Below are positions 10,418 through 21,485 of a stretch of 64,000 nucleotides of DNA, in pieces. The translations under genes and the position numbers were made by a program. This DNA is from Coxiella endosymbiont of Amblyomma sculptum (GTDB taxonomy: Bacteria > Pseudomonadota > Gammaproteobacteria > Coxiellales > Coxiellaceae), in assembly GCF_009883795.1 (NCBI RefSeq), contig NZ_CP033868.1, forward strand, positions 124,001 to 188,000. The letters run 5' to 3'. Position 1 is the first letter of the stretch; every line of letters starts with the position of its first letter. Under the pieces are notes generated by a model. The model worked only from the letters and a program-made list of their open reading frames with translations. It was not told the DNA's origin and did not search any database.

Positions 10418-11110
10418 GTGCGTCGTGTTGTTTTAGAGCCTGCTTTTGTCTTGCATCGGAAATTGTACGGAAATACGAGTCTGATTCTTGAATTCCTAAC
10501 CCTAAATTACGGACGTATTTCTGTTCTCGCACGAAGTGCTCGAGGACTAAACTCTCGATATAAGGGAAAATTAGAATTATTTTCTCCTTTTCTTATCTCT
10601 TGGTCGGGTCGAGAAAACTTAAAATTTTTAGGGGCAGTGGAATCGAATGAAATTCCATATTTTTTAGAAGGAACAGATTTATTGTGTGGTTTCTATTTAA
10701 ATGAATTAGTATTACGTTTTTTGCATTTGGACGATCCGGACAATTATTTATTCTATTATTATAAGAACGCATTAGACCAACTATCTAGAGGATATGTGGA
10801 CATTTCTTTGCGAATTTTTGAAAAGCAGCTATTAGAACAAATTGGGTATGGATTGTCTTTAGACTGTGATATTGAAAGAATCCCATTCGAGGAGAATCAA
10901 TTTTATCAGTACATCCCTGGCCAAGGATTTTTGTCTTGTAATAAAGGACGAGGAAAATTAGACGTATTTTCAGGAAAAAGTCTGCTCGCCTTGCGAGAGG
11001 AAGTGTTCTCAGATAAAATTCTGGTCAGAGAAATTAGACGTTTAATGCGTCTGGTGTTGAGGGGTTTTCTTGGAAAAAATCCCCTTAAAACTCAGAAATT
11101 GCTGCGCTAA
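10418..11110 (+). CDS. recO: DNA repair protein RecO
   Basis: 230 residues. A recombination mediator that, with RecR, loads RecA onto SSB-coated DNA. The N-terminal OB fold has [20 protein letters not shown] and [13 protein letters not shown] (family YG..xxARGAR-like); the helical C-terminal domain follows. The start is GTG at 10418 after TTGGGAGTT. Its persistence shows that part of the RecF-type pathway is kept, although the local duplications in this window suggest unusual repair or replication events. Confidence 0.9.
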   Translation: MRRVVLEPAFVLHRKLYGNTSLILEFLTLNYGRISVLARSARGLNSRYKGKLELFSPFLISWSGRENLKFLGAVESNEIPYFLEGTDLLCGFYLNELVLRFLHLDDPDNYLFYYYKNALDQLSRGYVDISLRIFEKQLLEQIGYGLSLDCDIERIPFEENQFYQYIPGQGFLSCNKGRGKLDVFSGKSLLALREEVFSDKILVREIRRLMRLVLRGFLGKNPLKTQKLLR

Positions 11111-11172
11111 GATCTATCTACTGCAGGTCAAAATTCCCGTAGATAATAAATTAAGAAAAGGAGCACATTACT

Positions 11173-11916
11173 TTGGTTCGTTTAGGTGTAAATATCGATC
11201 ATGTGGCTACATTACGACAAGTACGAAAGACCAACTATCCGGATCCCGTTACAGCGGCCCTAATTGCAGTTGAAGCCGGTGCCGATATTATTACTTTGCA
11301 TTTACGTGAAGACCGGCGTCATATCCAAGAAAACGATATACGCAATCTGAAACGAAAATTGGAGAAGAAGAAGGTTCCACTGAATTTAGAAATGGCAGTA
11401 GAGGAAACTGTTATACAATTTGCTGAAGAAGTAAAACCTGAATATTGTTGTTTTGTTCCCGAAAAACGAGAGGAATTAACGACAGAAGGAGGTTTAGACG
11501 TTGTTGGTCAAGAAAAGAACATCGAAAAAGTTTGCATTCGTCTCGCACATATAGGTATTAAGAAGGTATCTCTATTTGTCGATGCAGTTAAGGCGCAAAT
11601 TGACGCTGCGAAGTCTTGTAAAGTTTCTACTGTTGAAATTCATACAGGTTGTTTTGCCAATGCAAGGACTCTTTATGATCAAAGAAAAGAATTGGAACGA
11701 ATTGTTTCCATAGCAAATTATGCGCATAGTTTAGGTCTTTCGGTGAATGCTGGACACGGTTTAACGGTGTACAACGTTCAACCCATTGCAGCTATTCCAG
11801 TAATTGGTGAATTAAATATCGGTCATAGTATTATTTCCCGTGCCGTTTTTATTGGATTAATTAAAGCCGTTAAAGAAATCAAGACGCTAATTATCAACGC
11901 GCGAGATGGAAATTAA
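11173..11916 (+). CDS. pdxJ: pyridoxine 5'-phosphate synthase
   Basis: 247 residues. Condenses 1-deoxyxylulose 5-phosphate with 3-amino-2-oxopropyl phosphate to form pyridoxine 5'-phosphate (vitamin B6). It begins RLGVNIDHVATLRQVR and has ADIITLHLREDRRHIQ, LNLEMA and the C-terminal NAGHGL and ELNIGHSII motifs. The start is TTG at 11173, with AAAGGAG upstream. Its substrate deoxyxylulose 5-phosphate comes from Dxs even where isoprenoids are made by the mevalonate route. A B6 pathway is a common retained vitamin function in tick endosymbionts. Confidence 0.95.
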   Translation: MVRLGVNIDHVATLRQVRKTNYPDPVTAALIAVEAGADIITLHLREDRRHIQENDIRNLKRKLEKKKVPLNLEMAVEETVIQFAEEVKPEYCCFVPEKREELTTEGGLDVVGQEKNIEKVCIRLAHIGIKKVSLFVDAVKAQIDAAKSCKVSTVEIHTGCFANARTLYDQRKELERIVSIANYAHSLGLSVNAGHGLTVYNVQPIAAIPVIGELNIGHSIISRAVFIGLIKAVKEIKTLIINARDGN

Positions 11917-12411
11917 CGTAAAAGGAAAACGAATTGCGAGAAATTATCTAATAAAAAATACCGCGCTGTTTTGTACCGATGGCAAAACGGATTTTTCGTA
12001 TAATGAAAATAACTGTCGAATCTTCTATTAAATTCACTTCTGTATTTTTTGCAGATCGTTTTTCTATTACAAAATCACGATCTGTTCTTGAGAGAACAAA
12101 GTTACTAATTTGGTGTTTTTTCTTTCCGTACGTTAAAGAAAAGATGTTATGGACCTCGAAGAAACCTTCGAATTATATTATCGAAAACGAGTAGAGTTTG
12201 TTGATTTTACACTTTATTGTAATTTTACTAGGGTTTATTATTAATTGTTCCTATTCGTTTTCACTTTCCGAACAAACAAACCCTCGTAATAAAAATATTT
12301 AGAGTTTATATGATGCATCACTAAAGAAAGTAAGTTTTCTAATTACGCCGTACCAACGGATATTGGAAAAATAATTAAAAATTGTCATAATGATGTGTCT
12401 TGAAAAGTATA
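11917..12411. other. pdxJ-gltX non-coding stretch, acpS absent
   Basis: About 495 A+T-rich bases. In related bacteria acpS usually follows pdxJ. I translated the region in the forward frames and found neither the GIGTDIV start nor the FAKEA motif of holo-ACP synthase. One 71-codon frame (11979-12194) resembles nothing I know. An AGGGTTT/AAACCCT pair around 12231-12284 could form a loose hairpin. The gltX promoter should lie in the last 100 bases. Confidence 0.6.
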
Positions 12412-13815
12412 ATGGTTAAGAGTCGTTTTTGTCCCAGCCCCACTGGTCTTATGCATCTTGGGAATATTAGAACAGCCCTTTTTAATTTTCTGCTTGCAAA
12501 AAGTAAAAAAGGGGTATTTCTGCTCAGAATCGAAGATACTGATATTGAACGCTCAAGAGATACGTTTAGAAAAAGTCTACAAGAAGATTTGTATTGGATG
12601 GGGTTGAAGTGGCAGGAAGGTCCCGATAAAGATGGAGGCAATGGTCCGTATTGTCAATCTGAAAGGCAATTGCTTTATAACAGCTACTACCAACAATTAA
12701 AAGATATGGAATGTACGTATCTTTGCTTTTGTAATGAAGAGCAATTGACGTTTTCTCGTAGAATCCAAAAGTTGTCTGGAAATCCGCAACGTTATATTGG
12801 TACTTGTCGTTCCTTATCTTCGGAAACAATAGAAAAAAAATTATCTGAAGGATTACGTCCTGCTGTGCGTTTTCGTGTACCCGACAACGAAGAAGTCACT
12901 TTTATTGACTTTGTTAGAGGCAAACAAAAATATCATACCAATGATATTGGAGATTTTATTATCCATAGGGCTAATGGTATTTCACCTTTTGTTTTTTGTA
13001 ATGCCATTGACGATGCTTTGATGAAAGTTACGCATGTATTGCGCGGAGAAGATCATTTACCTAACACTCCAAGACAACTTTTAATTTTACAAACATTAGG
13101 ATTGCCTATCCCTGTTTACGGGCACACTTCGTTAATTATAGAGCTTGGCGGTATCCCTTTATCTAAACGTTATGGGAGTTATAGTCTTAAAAATCTGCGT
13201 GAAACAGGCTATTTGCCCGAAGCAATAATAAACTGTTTGGCCCGTTTAGGAAATTATTACAAGAGCAATGAACTTTTGTCGTTATTCGATTTGTCTAAAG
13301 AATTTGATGTTGAGTATCTTAATAAATCTCCTGCCACATTCGACATTAAACAACTGAACTATTGGCAAAAGAAAGCTGTAGCACAATTGTCAGAGAATCG
13401 CTTTTGGAAATGGATTATGGGAAGCAGAGAAGTATTGCAATCGAAAATTCCGAACGGTAAATTTAATGTATTTTTAGAGACAATAAAGCCCAACGTAATG
13501 TTCCCTCAAGATGTCGACTATTGGGCAACTGTTTGTTTCGATAGAAATTTTCCTTTGACTACTATTCGAGAGAAACTACAGAAGACAGAGAAACACTATT
13601 GCGAAGTAGCTTTGGAAGGGTTTAAGAAATTTGGTAGAAACTTGCGATCTGTTATCGATTATGTACAAAGCTTGTTAATTTTAAACGAGAAGATATTATA
13701 TCGTACTTTGCGTTTGGCTCTGACAGGAGCGGTGTATGGTCCTGAATTATCTAAATTGATCATATTGATGGACGATCGAATTGTATATAAGCGATTACGA
13801 GAGGTTTGTCGGTGA
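12412..13815 (+). CDS. gltX: glutamyl-tRNA synthetase
   Basis: About 467 residues, class I synthetase. It begins [20 protein letters not shown], which contains the HIGH-equivalent (HLGN); the KMSKS-equivalent is [22 protein letters not shown] is the conserved amino-acid pocket region. I prefer ATG 12412 to the TTG at 12400 because it matches family N-termini. Its stop overlaps the GTG start of cysS by 2 bases. With GatCAB in the window, it may charge both Glu and Gln tRNAs if it is non-discriminating, but this cannot be decided here. Confidence 0.93.
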   Translation: MVKSRFCPSPTGLMHLGNIRTALFNFLLAKSKKGVFLLRIEDTDIERSRDTFRKSLQEDLYWMGLKWQEGPDKDGGNGPYCQSERQLLYNSYYQQLKDMECTYLCFCNEEQLTFSRRIQKLSGNPQRYIGTCRSLSSETIEKKLSEGLRPAVRFRVPDNEEVTFIDFVRGKQKYHTNDIGDFIIHRANGISPFVFCNAIDDALMKVTHVLRGEDHLPNTPRQLLILQTLGLPIPVYGHTSLIIELGGIPLSKRYGSYSLKNLRETGYLPEAIINCLARLGNYYKSNELLSLFDLSKEFDVEYLNKSPATFDIKQLNYWQKKAVAQLSENRFWKWIMGSREVLQSKIPNGKFNVFLETIKPNVMFPQDVDYWATVCFDRNFPLTTIREKLQKTEKHYCEVALEGFKKFGRNLRSVIDYVQSLLILNEKILYRTLRLALTGAVYGPELSKLIILMDDRIVYKRLREVCR

Positions 13816-15200
13816 AAATTTTCAATAGTCTTACGAAAAAGAAAGAAGTATTCAGACCTATTGAAGCAAGAAAAGTAAAAATTTATGTGTGTGGAATTAC
13901 TGTTTATGATTATAGCCACATCGGTCATGCTCGCTCATTAATTACTTTTGATATGGTTGTTCGTTATTTGCGAATGCGTGGATACGAAGTTACTTTCGTT
14001 CGAAATATTACTGATATTGATGACAAAATCATCAAAAGCGCTAAAGTCCTTAAAGAGAATCCAGAGGATTTATCGGAAAGATTTATTCGAGTTTTACACG
14101 AAGACGAAAAAAAATTAGGTGTTCTGCCACCTGATATTGAACCTCGAGTAACACAGCACATTCCAGAAGTTATTAAAATTATAGAAAAATTGATTGAGAA
14201 GCAGTATGCCTATATTGGGAAAAACGGAGACGTTTACTTTAACGTTTGTAGATTTTCTGAATACGGTAAGTTATCGCGTCGAAATCTTGATAAATTCCAT
14301 ACTAGAAGCGGAATGCGGGTGTCGATCAATATAGGAAAACACAGTTCGTTAGATTTTGTTTTATGGAAACAAGCTAGATTAGGAGAACCTCGATGGAAAT
14401 CTCCTTGGGGAGAAGGTCGTCCAGGATGGCATGTTGGATGTTCTGCGATGTCGAGTAGTCGCTTAGGGCAGCCTTTTGATATTCATGGAGGGGGATTAGA
14501 TCTTAAATTCCCTCACCATGAGAATGAGATTGCGCAATCGGAAGCCGCCGAAGAAAAAAAGTTTGTGAATTTATGGATGCACTTAGGACTTTTAGAAATT
14601 GATAAAATAAAAATGTCAAAGTCTTTGGGAAATACTATTTCGATTCGAGAAGCACTGGAAAATAATAATGTAGAAACATTACGATACTTTTTGCTGTCGA
14701 GTCACTATCGTAGTTCTGTAAATTATTCTGAGAAAAATTTGAGAAATAGCTATTTGGCTTTAGAGCGGTTTTATTTAGGGATGTACGGGCTTCCTTCTCT
14801 ACTAGCGGGAGAAAGAGAAACTTCCGCATACACTAATCAATTTTACGAAGCTATGGATGATGATTTTAATACGCCAATTGCTTTTTCAATTTTGTTTGCT
14901 ATGGTTCGAGAAATGAATCGACTGCGCAATGCGAATCTAATAGAAAAGGCGGGAATATTGGCAATAGAACTAAAACGTTTGAGCAGTGTCTTTGGTCTGT
15001 TGACTTATTCTCCTGAACGATTTTTACAGGAAATTAAGACACCAGATGCAGAAAAAATTGAAATGCTTATTGATGCTCGTAATAAAGTGCGACGCAATAA
15101 AAATTGGAAATCTGCTGATAAGATTCGCGATCAACTGGCCATTCTTGGTGTTGTGATTAAAGATTTACCTGGGTACGACACTTTGTGGTGGAAACACTAA
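13812..15200 (+). CDS. cysS: cysteinyl-tRNA synthetase
   Basis: About 462 residues, class I synthetase. The zinc-binding Cys and HIGH region are [16 protein letters not shown], further Zn ligands are [10 protein letters not shown] and [15 protein letters not shown], and the KMSKS motif is [12 protein letters not shown]. The GTG at 13812 lies 7 bases after GAGG and overlaps the gltX stop, so it is preferred to TTG 13806. The C-terminal tRNA-binding domain is complete. The gene converges on gatB. Confidence 0.95.
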   Translation: MKIFNSLTKKKEVFRPIEARKVKIYVCGITVYDYSHIGHARSLITFDMVVRYLRMRGYEVTFVRNITDIDDKIIKSAKVLKENPEDLSERFIRVLHEDEKKLGVLPPDIEPRVTQHIPEVIKIIEKLIEKQYAYIGKNGDVYFNVCRFSEYGKLSRRNLDKFHTRSGMRVSINIGKHSSLDFVLWKQARLGEPRWKSPWGEGRPGWHVGCSAMSSSRLGQPFDIHGGGLDLKFPHHENEIAQSEAAEEKKFVNLWMHLGLLEIDKIKMSKSLGNTISIREALENNNVETLRYFLLSSHYRSSVNYSEKNLRNSYLALERFYLGMYGLPSLLAGERETSAYTNQFYEAMDDDFNTPIAFSILFAMVREMNRLRNANLIEKAGILAIELKRLSSVFGLLTYSPERFLQEIKTPDAEKIEMLIDARNKVRRNKNWKSADKIRDQLAILGVVIKDLPGYDTLWWKH

Positions 15201-15230
15201 ATAAACACTACAATAAACTTACTACAGAGT

Positions 15231-15256
15231 TTTTTAATTCTTCTTTTTAATTCTTC
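15231..15256. repeat. 13-base tandem duplication
   Basis: The unit TTTTTAATTCTTC occurs twice head to tail in the convergent cysS-gatB spacer. Transcripts from cysS would end in a T-rich tract here, but there is no hairpin before it. Confidence 0.85.
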
Positions 15257-15320
15257 TATGATTATGATAGAGAAGGGTGGACTTTGTGTTGTTTTCTGTT
15301 TTAAATTTTAATAAAGTAGA

Positions 15321-16748
15321 CTACAATTTCTCTTTTAATATAGCATGTATTTGCTTGGGGTCAGCTCTACCTGAAGTAGCTTTCATAATCTGACCAATAA
15401 AAAAAGTAAACAACGAAACTTTACCTGACCGAAATTCAACCGCTTGTTTGGGGTTGTTCAAGATGACTGTGTCGATAATTCTTTCCAGATCCCCGATATC
15501 TGTTATTTTTCTAAGTCTCTGACGTTTAATGATAACATCGGCCTCCTCTTTTGTGTTCCACATAATGTCGAAAACTTTCTTTGCCATATCGATAGACAAT
15601 GTATTATCCGAGATTCTCTGCAGAAGTCCTGATAATTTTTCGGCACTGATTGGACTTTTACTGATTTCAAGGTTGTTTTTGTTTAAAGCAGCTGCAAGAT
15701 TTCCAGTAATCCAACGGACGATTAGCTTCGGGGAAATTGAACTGTTTATTTTTAATAAATTTTCAAAATAGTTGGCAACATCTATACTTTGAGTAAGCAA
15801 TGTGACACTGTAGTTGTCCAAATCGTAACTACTTTGCAATCGGTGGCGTTTTTCCTCTGGCAATTCAGGAAGTTCATTCTCGATTGAACTGATAAATTCT
15901 TCTGTGATTTCAAGAGGCAATAAATCTGGGTCTGGAAAGTATCGGTAGTCATGTTCTGTTTCTTTAGTGCGCATTGATTGAGTTTTATCGTGAACTGAGT
16001 TGTAGAATCTAGTCTCCTGTACAATTTTTTTTCCGGATTTCAACAATTTTTTTTGACGGGAAATTTCAAAAAGAATTGCGCGTTCAACAAATCGAAATGA
16101 ATTTATATTTTTAATTTCCGTTCGTACTCCGAATTTTGTTTCCTCCTTCGGATTTAAAGAGACGTTGACATCGCAGCGAAAAGCGCCTTCTTGCATATTA
16201 GCGTCACTAACCCCAATGTAACGGATTAACGTATGTAAAGTTTTTAGATAAATCAATGCTTCTCCAGCAGAGTGTATGTCCGGTTCGGAAACAATTTCCA
16301 ATAGAGGCATACCTGCACGATTAAAATCGATACCGGAATAACCATCCACGTGAATGGATTTTCCTGAGTCTTCTTCCAGATGCGCACGAGCAATTCTGAT
16401 ACGTTTAAAAACTCCTTTCTTAGTTTCAATATCTAAGTAACCAGATTTAATAATAGGCAAAGTATGCTGACTTATTTGATAGCCTTTTGGCAGATCGGGA
16501 TAAAAATAGTTCTTTCGAGAAAAAACAGAACGCTTTGCAATTTCCGCTCGAATAGATAAACCAAAACGAATTGCTAATCTAACTGCTTCCTTGTTTAGGA
16601 CAGGTAAAATTCCAGGAAATCCCAGATCTATTGCACAGGCTTGTGTATTTGATTCAGACCCATAAGCTGTAGGAGAACCGGAAAAAATTTTCGATTTTGT
16701 CCGCAATTGTACGTGTACTTCTAAACCAATAATAGACTTCCATTCCAT
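15321..16748 (-). CDS. gatB: Asp/Glu-tRNA(Asn/Gln) amidotransferase subunit B
   Basis: 475 residues. Together with GatA and GatC it converts misacylated Glu-tRNA(Gln) and/or Asp-tRNA(Asn) to the cognate amide; GatB binds tRNA and activates the carboxyl group. It begins WKSIIGLEVHVQLRTKSKIFSG and has LGFPGILPVLN, HLEEDSGKS, DFNRAGMPLLEIVSEPD, the zinc-adjacent QEGAFRCDVNVSL and HDYRYFPDPDL. The C-terminal YqeY-like domain is complete. It lies 6 bases after gatA in the gatC-gatA-gatB transcript. Confidence 0.96.
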   Translation of the reverse strand: MEWKSIIGLEVHVQLRTKSKIFSGSPTAYGSESNTQACAIDLGFPGILPVLNKEAVRLAIRFGLSIRAEIAKRSVFSRKNYFYPDLPKGYQISQHTLPIIKSGYLDIETKKGVFKRIRIARAHLEEDSGKSIHVDGYSGIDFNRAGMPLLEIVSEPDIHSAGEALIYLKTLHTLIRYIGVSDANMQEGAFRCDVNVSLNPKEETKFGVRTEIKNINSFRFVERAILFEISRQKKLLKSGKKIVQETRFYNSVHDKTQSMRTKETEHDYRYFPDPDLLPLEITEEFISSIENELPELPEEKRHRLQSSYDLDNYSVTLLTQSIDVANYFENLLKINSSISPKLIVRWITGNLAAALNKNNLEISKSPISAEKLSGLLQRISDNTLSIDMAKKVFDIMWNTKEEADVIIKRQRLRKITDIGDLERIIDTVILNNPKQAVEFRSGKVSLFTFFIGQIMKATSGRADPKQIHAILKEKL

Positions 16749-16754
16749 CCTACG

Positions 16755-18215
16755 CTATTCCAATTCAATTCCGTTCGGTAATTTTTTATGCCAATCGGTT
16801 TCTTGTTGATAACGATGTACCATATTTAACAACAGCGATTCTTCGAAATAGTCTCCAATCAATTGAGCCCCAATAGGCAATTGATCAATAAATCCTGATG
16901 GAAATGCGATAGCAGGAAGCCCAGCAAGATTAACAGAGATGGTGTAAATATCCGATAAGTACATATCAATAGGATTTTTTATTTTTTCACCCAGCTTAAA
17001 GGCTGGAGTAGGTGTTACAGGAGTTAAGATGGTGTGCACTTTTTTAAATGCTTCTACAAAATCATTTTTAATGAGACAGCGAACTTTTTGTGCTTTTAGA
17101 TAGAAAGAGTCATAGTATCTTGTCGAAAGCATATAAGTACCTACTATAATGCGACGCTTAACTTCAGAACCGAAACCTTCGGTACGTGAACGTTTATAAA
17201 GATCTTCTAAGTTGATGGGATCGGCACAATGATGTCCGTAACGAATACCATCGTAACGCGCTAAATTAGAAGAACATTCAGCAGAAGCGAGTACATGATA
17301 AACTGGTGTAGCGTAGTTTGTATGAGGTAAACTTATGTCAACTAGGACAGCGCCCATTTTTTCAAACTCTTTTTGTACAATCTCAATAGACGAGACTACA
17401 GCTGTATCTAATCCTCTGCTAAAATATTCTTTAGGCAATCCAATTCTCAGATTTTTTAGCGGTCTTTTTAAAGCAGACGTGTAGTTAGGGGTCTTTTTTT
17501 CGATACTGGTAGAATCTCTATTGTCGTAGGCTGCTATAATACCGAGAAGTAAGGCGGAGTCTTCCGCCGTTTGGGTTAATGGCCCCCCTTGATCTAAACT
17601 CGAAGCAAAGGCAATCATACCATGTCGAGATACGCGCCCGTAAGTGGGTTTTATCCCAGTAACGCCGCACAGAGCAGCAGGTTGACGAATAGAACCCCCC
17701 GTATCGGTTCCGGTTGCTCCTGGAACCATCCGAGCTGCTACGGCGACCGCAGAACCTCCTGAAGACCCACCAGGAACACGACTGGTATCCCATGGATTCC
17801 TAACAGATCCATAGTAACTGTTTTCATTAGAGGAACCCATCGCAAATTCATCCATATTGGTCTTACCGATTAAGATTGTTCCCGCTATCTTCAAACGCTC
17901 TACAACAGTTGCGTCGTAAGGAGCAATAAAATTTTCGAGCATTTTGGATGCGCAGCTGGTTTTGACACCTTTGGTACAAAAAATATCCTTGTGGGCAATT
18001 GGAATTCCAGTAAGAAGTTTTTCTTCCCCTTTAGCTAAAATTTTATCAGCCGTTTTAGCCTGCGCTATAGCTTGTTCCTCATTTACAGTTATAAAACAAT
18101 TTAGAATTGGGTTGAGTTTTCTGATTCGATTAAGGAAATGTCGTGTAAGCTCCACACTTGATATTTTCTTTTCGCGCAGATCCTTTCCTAATTCGACTAT
18201 AGTCTTTAGATGCAT
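16755..18215 (-). CDS. gatA: Asp/Glu-tRNA(Asn/Gln) amidotransferase subunit A
   Basis: 486 residues, amidase-signature family. It releases ammonia from glutamine or asparagine for GatB. The Ser-cis-Ser-Lys catalytic set is visible: Lys in [13 protein letters not shown], serines in [15 protein letters not shown] and [12 protein letters not shown]. It is the middle gene of the gatC-gatA-gatB operon, with 33 bases to gatC and 6 to gatB. Nothing is missing against the family. Confidence 0.97.
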   Translation of the reverse strand: MHLKTIVELGKDLREKKISSVELTRHFLNRIRKLNPILNCFITVNEEQAIAQAKTADKILAKGEEKLLTGIPIAHKDIFCTKGVKTSCASKMLENFIAPYDATVVERLKIAGTILIGKTNMDEFAMGSSNENSYYGSVRNPWDTSRVPGGSSGGSAVAVAARMVPGATGTDTGGSIRQPAALCGVTGIKPTYGRVSRHGMIAFASSLDQGGPLTQTAEDSALLLGIIAAYDNRDSTSIEKKTPNYTSALKRPLKNLRIGLPKEYFSRGLDTAVVSSIEIVQKEFEKMGAVLVDISLPHTNYATPVYHVLASAECSSNLARYDGIRYGHHCADPINLEDLYKRSRTEGFGSEVKRRIIVGTYMLSTRYYDSFYLKAQKVRCLIKNDFVEAFKKVHTILTPVTPTPAFKLGEKIKNPIDMYLSDIYTISVNLAGLPAIAFPSGFIDQLPIGAQLIGDYFEESLLLNMVHRYQQETDWHKKLPNGIELE

Positions 18216-18248
18216 ATTCCTTCCTTTTCGTATTATTTCATTTTTTAT

Positions 18249-18551
18249 TTAACAACTCAAATTCTCAGAAACTGCAGGAATTACATAAAGTCCATTTTTT
18301 ATCCGAGAAGTATTCTTTTGGAGTAAAGCGCGCTGATTTGTCTCAGTGACAATGTCTTCTCGTAATATTTGCGTTTCTTTGGAAAAGTGTGCGAAAGGTC
18401 CAGTATTCATTGTATTGATTTTATTCATTTTGTTTGCAAACTTAAGGATTTCATTTAAAGCGCTTTTAAGCAATTGCTCTTCACTTTTGGAAATGATGAG
18501 TTTTGCTAGATTTGCGGTCTTATAAATATCAATTTTTTTCAGATTTGGCAT
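18249..18551 (-). CDS. gatC: Asp/Glu-tRNA(Asn/Gln) amidotransferase subunit C
   Basis: 100 residues, typical GatC length. It stabilises GatA on GatB. The family pattern is present: hydrophobic N-terminal helix (TANLAKLIISKSEEQLL), ILKFANKMNKINT and the C-terminal LREDIVTE followed by a conserved ...IKNGLYVIPAV end. It is the first gene of the operon and diverges from mreB across a 212-base spacer that carries a perfect 20-base-pair hairpin. Confidence 0.92.
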   Translation of the reverse strand: MPNLKKIDIYKTANLAKLIISKSEEQLLKSALNEILKFANKMNKINTMNTGPFAHFSKETQILREDIVTETNQRALLQKNTSRIKNGLYVIPAVSENLSC

Positions 18552-18578
18552 TTATTTTGTACTCCATACTCCGTCAAT

Positions 18579-18607
18579 TAAAATATGTAAACGAAACATT
18601 ATATAAT
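18579..18607 (+). promoter_or_regulatory. possible sigma-70 promoter for mreB
   Basis: A consensus -10 box TATAAT lies at 18602-18607. A -35 match about 17-18 bases upstream (TTAAAA region) is weak. A start near 18614 would put the perfect hairpin at 18649-18690 in the 5' leader of mreB. Confidence 0.45.
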
Positions 18608-18648
18608 AGCCAAAGACAGTCTCCTATAGATTTTAGATTTAAGAACAT

Positions 18649-18690
18649 AAGACTCTCCATTGTGTCCGTGCGGACACAATGGAGAGTCTT
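18649..18690. repeat. perfect 20-base-pair inverted repeat in the gatC-mreB spacer
   Basis: Left arm 18649-18668 and right arm 18671-18690 are exact reverse complements with only TG between them. On the plus strand the right arm is followed by TCTTCC, weakly T-rich, so it could act as a leader terminator for mreB; on the minus strand no T-run follows. Because no gene ends here, a normal end-of-operon terminator is not expected. It could be a leader attenuator, an operator or a fold-back replication product. Confidence 0.85.
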
Positions 18691-18703
18691 TCTTCCGGTG
18701 TGA

Positions 18704-19810
<1,107 letters not shown>

Positions 19811-19849
19811 CGCTAAAAAAAGATCGAAACAGAGAAAATAAGAGGAAAT

Positions 19850-20698
19850 ATTATTAAATCAATTTTTAGACGTTCTCCGATATCCGGATTACGTGTCCTC
19901 TCTTATATAGGATTATCGATTGTACTGATTTTTTTCGATTGGAAAGTGGAATTTTTTCAGAAGATTAGAAACAATCTTCTGTTGATTGTATTTCCTATTC
20001 AGTATTTGGTGGATGCTCCAATTAAAGCGATTCATTGGATTACCGCACATATTTCTACTCAGCAACTTTTAATAGAAGAAAACACGCATCTACGAACTTA
20101 TGAATGGTTGCTAGAAGCAAGATTGCAAAAATTTTTAGCTCTTAAGCGGGAAAATACCCAATTGCGAAAATTACTAGAATCTACTTCTCAATTGGATGTT
20201 TTTCGAGTATTGCTCGTACAGTTGTTGTCTATAACTCTAGATTCCAATTTACAAAGAGTTGTAATTGACAAAGGGTCAAGATTCCGTATTTATGTAGGAC
20301 AACCTGTTTTGGACGCTCATGGAATCGTCGGGCAAGTAGTTCGAGTGAACCCATTAACCAGCGAGATTATGTTGATCTCTGATCCAAGAAGTGCTGTTCC
20401 TATACAGGACTACCGAAACGGTGTACATGCTGTTGCGGTTGGTACAGGAAATTCTAGAAATCTATCGGTAATTAACGTTACCGATACTAGCGACATTCGA
20501 AAAGGTGATCTTTTCATTTCTTCTGGACTCGGATTTTGCTATCCAATGGGATATCCGGTCGGTGTAGTTTCTCAGATAGTGTACAATTTGTCTAATCGTT
20601 TTATTGCAATTACTCTCCAACCGTCAGCACGTTTAAATCAGTTACAACAAGTGTTGTTGGTATGGCCCAAAAAAGAAAGAAAAATAAATTCCGTATGA
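19850..20698 (+). CDS. mreC: rod shape-determining protein MreC, apparent ATT start
   Basis: Bitopic inner-membrane protein linking MreB to the periplasmic wall synthases. The first canonical in-frame start (GTG 19946) would delete the N-terminal transmembrane anchor. Reading upstream gives IIKSIFRRSPISGLRVLSY, then a hydrophobic segment to IFFDW, exactly the MreC layout. The codons at 19850 and 19853 are ATT, and AGAGGA lies at 19841-19846 directly before them, so initiation at ATT is likely (ATG to ATT change). A coiled coil (about residues 65-105) and the beta-rich MreC domain with HGIVGQVVRVNPLTSEIMLI and SGLGFCYPMGYPVG follow. About 282 residues in all. Confidence 0.88.
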   Translation: MIKSIFRRSPISGLRVLSYIGLSIVLIFFDWKVEFFQKIRNNLLLIVFPIQYLVDAPIKAIHWITAHISTQQLLIEENTHLRTYEWLLEARLQKFLALKRENTQLRKLLESTSQLDVFRVLLVQLLSITLDSNLQRVVIDKGSRFRIYVGQPVLDAHGIVGQVVRVNPLTSEIMLISDPRSAVPIQDYRNGVHAVAVGTGNSRNLSVINVTDTSDIRKGDLFISSGLGFCYPMGYPVGVVSQIVYNLSNRFIAITLQPSARLNQLQQVLLVWPKKERKINSV

Positions 20699-20745
20699 GA
20701 AAAAACAAACACCTTTTATCTATAAAAACAAGTCCCAAATAAAAA

Positions 20746-21234
20746 ATGGAAGAAAATTATTTTAAAAAAAGTGTTTTGATAGGATTTACTTTCCTAATGG
20801 GAATGATAATGACTATTCTTCCTTTTCCTACATGGACGATCTGGTATCAGCCTTCATGGGTTTTTATGATTCTTGTGTTTTGGATTTCCACTACTCCTTA
20901 TCAAGTAGGAATTGGAACAGCTTTTACGGTAGGTCTTTTTCTTGATTTACTCAAAGAAAATGTTTTAGGAAGACACGCATTAGCTTTTACTTGTCTTTCT
21001 TATTTTTTTATTCGCTTCCAGCTCTTTACCTATAGCTCTGCTATTTGGCAACAAATAATACTGGTTTTAATTGGCACAACAATAAATTGCATATTCCAAT
21101 ATTGGATTGTAGTGATAACAGACTCTGCTGTATTGACTGGAAAATATTGGATGTCTATTATAAGCACAACGCTCTTTTGGCCGTCTTTGCGATTTTTACT
21201 AAATAACTATCAACACCGGTTTAAATTGGATTGA
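20746..21234 (+). CDS. mreD: rod shape-determining protein MreD
   Basis: 162 residues, integral membrane protein with about five hydrophobic segments (ILPFPTWTIWYQPSWVFMIL, then ISTTPYQVGIGTAFTVGLFLDLLKENVLGRHALAF). It completes the MreBCD elongation complex. The conserved G..LDLL...LG.HAL motif is visible in the middle. The start ATG at 20746 is 47 bases after mreC. Beyond it is a 250-base spacer without a gene. Confidence 0.88.
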   Translation: MEENYFKKSVLIGFTFLMGMIMTILPFPTWTIWYQPSWVFMILVFWISTTPYQVGIGTAFTVGLFLDLLKENVLGRHALAFTCLSYFFIRFQLFTYSSAIWQQIILVLIGTTINCIFQYWIVVITDSAVLTGKYWMSIISTTLFWPSLRFLLNNYQHRFKLD

Positions 21235-21485
21235 TAGGTGTTAGAATTTGTACGGTACAGCACAGTATAATAAATAGAAAAAGGAAGTTTTTGAAACCAT
21301 AAGTCCATTTCTCGTTTTTTCCTTTCGTCTCTAAGAGACTAGAGCAAGAGACTAGAGAAGATTAAGATTCGACTGTAGATGCAGCCTAGGATTTTTGGTG
21401 TTTGTACTAAAGTGGCCACCCGGTTATTTTTCTGAAACGAGAAATAAAGACGAGGTTTTTGTTCTAGAAGGAGGATTAGATTGAT
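21235..21485. other. mreD-tldD spacer with a 13-base tandem duplication
   Basis: No gene seen. Bases 21333-21344 and 21346-21357 are identical 12-mers (AAGAGACTAGAG), one base apart. TTTCTCGTTT (about 21308) is the inverse of AAACGAGAAA (about 21436). A strong AGGAGG lies just before tldD. maf or rng might be expected between mreD and tldD in relatives; I find no recognisable remnant. Confidence 0.5.

Noticed and set aside
11979-12194. 71-codon open frame between pdxJ and gltX
   Set aside because: No ribosome binding site, no resemblance to acpS or another family, and composition like the surrounding spacer; probably chance.
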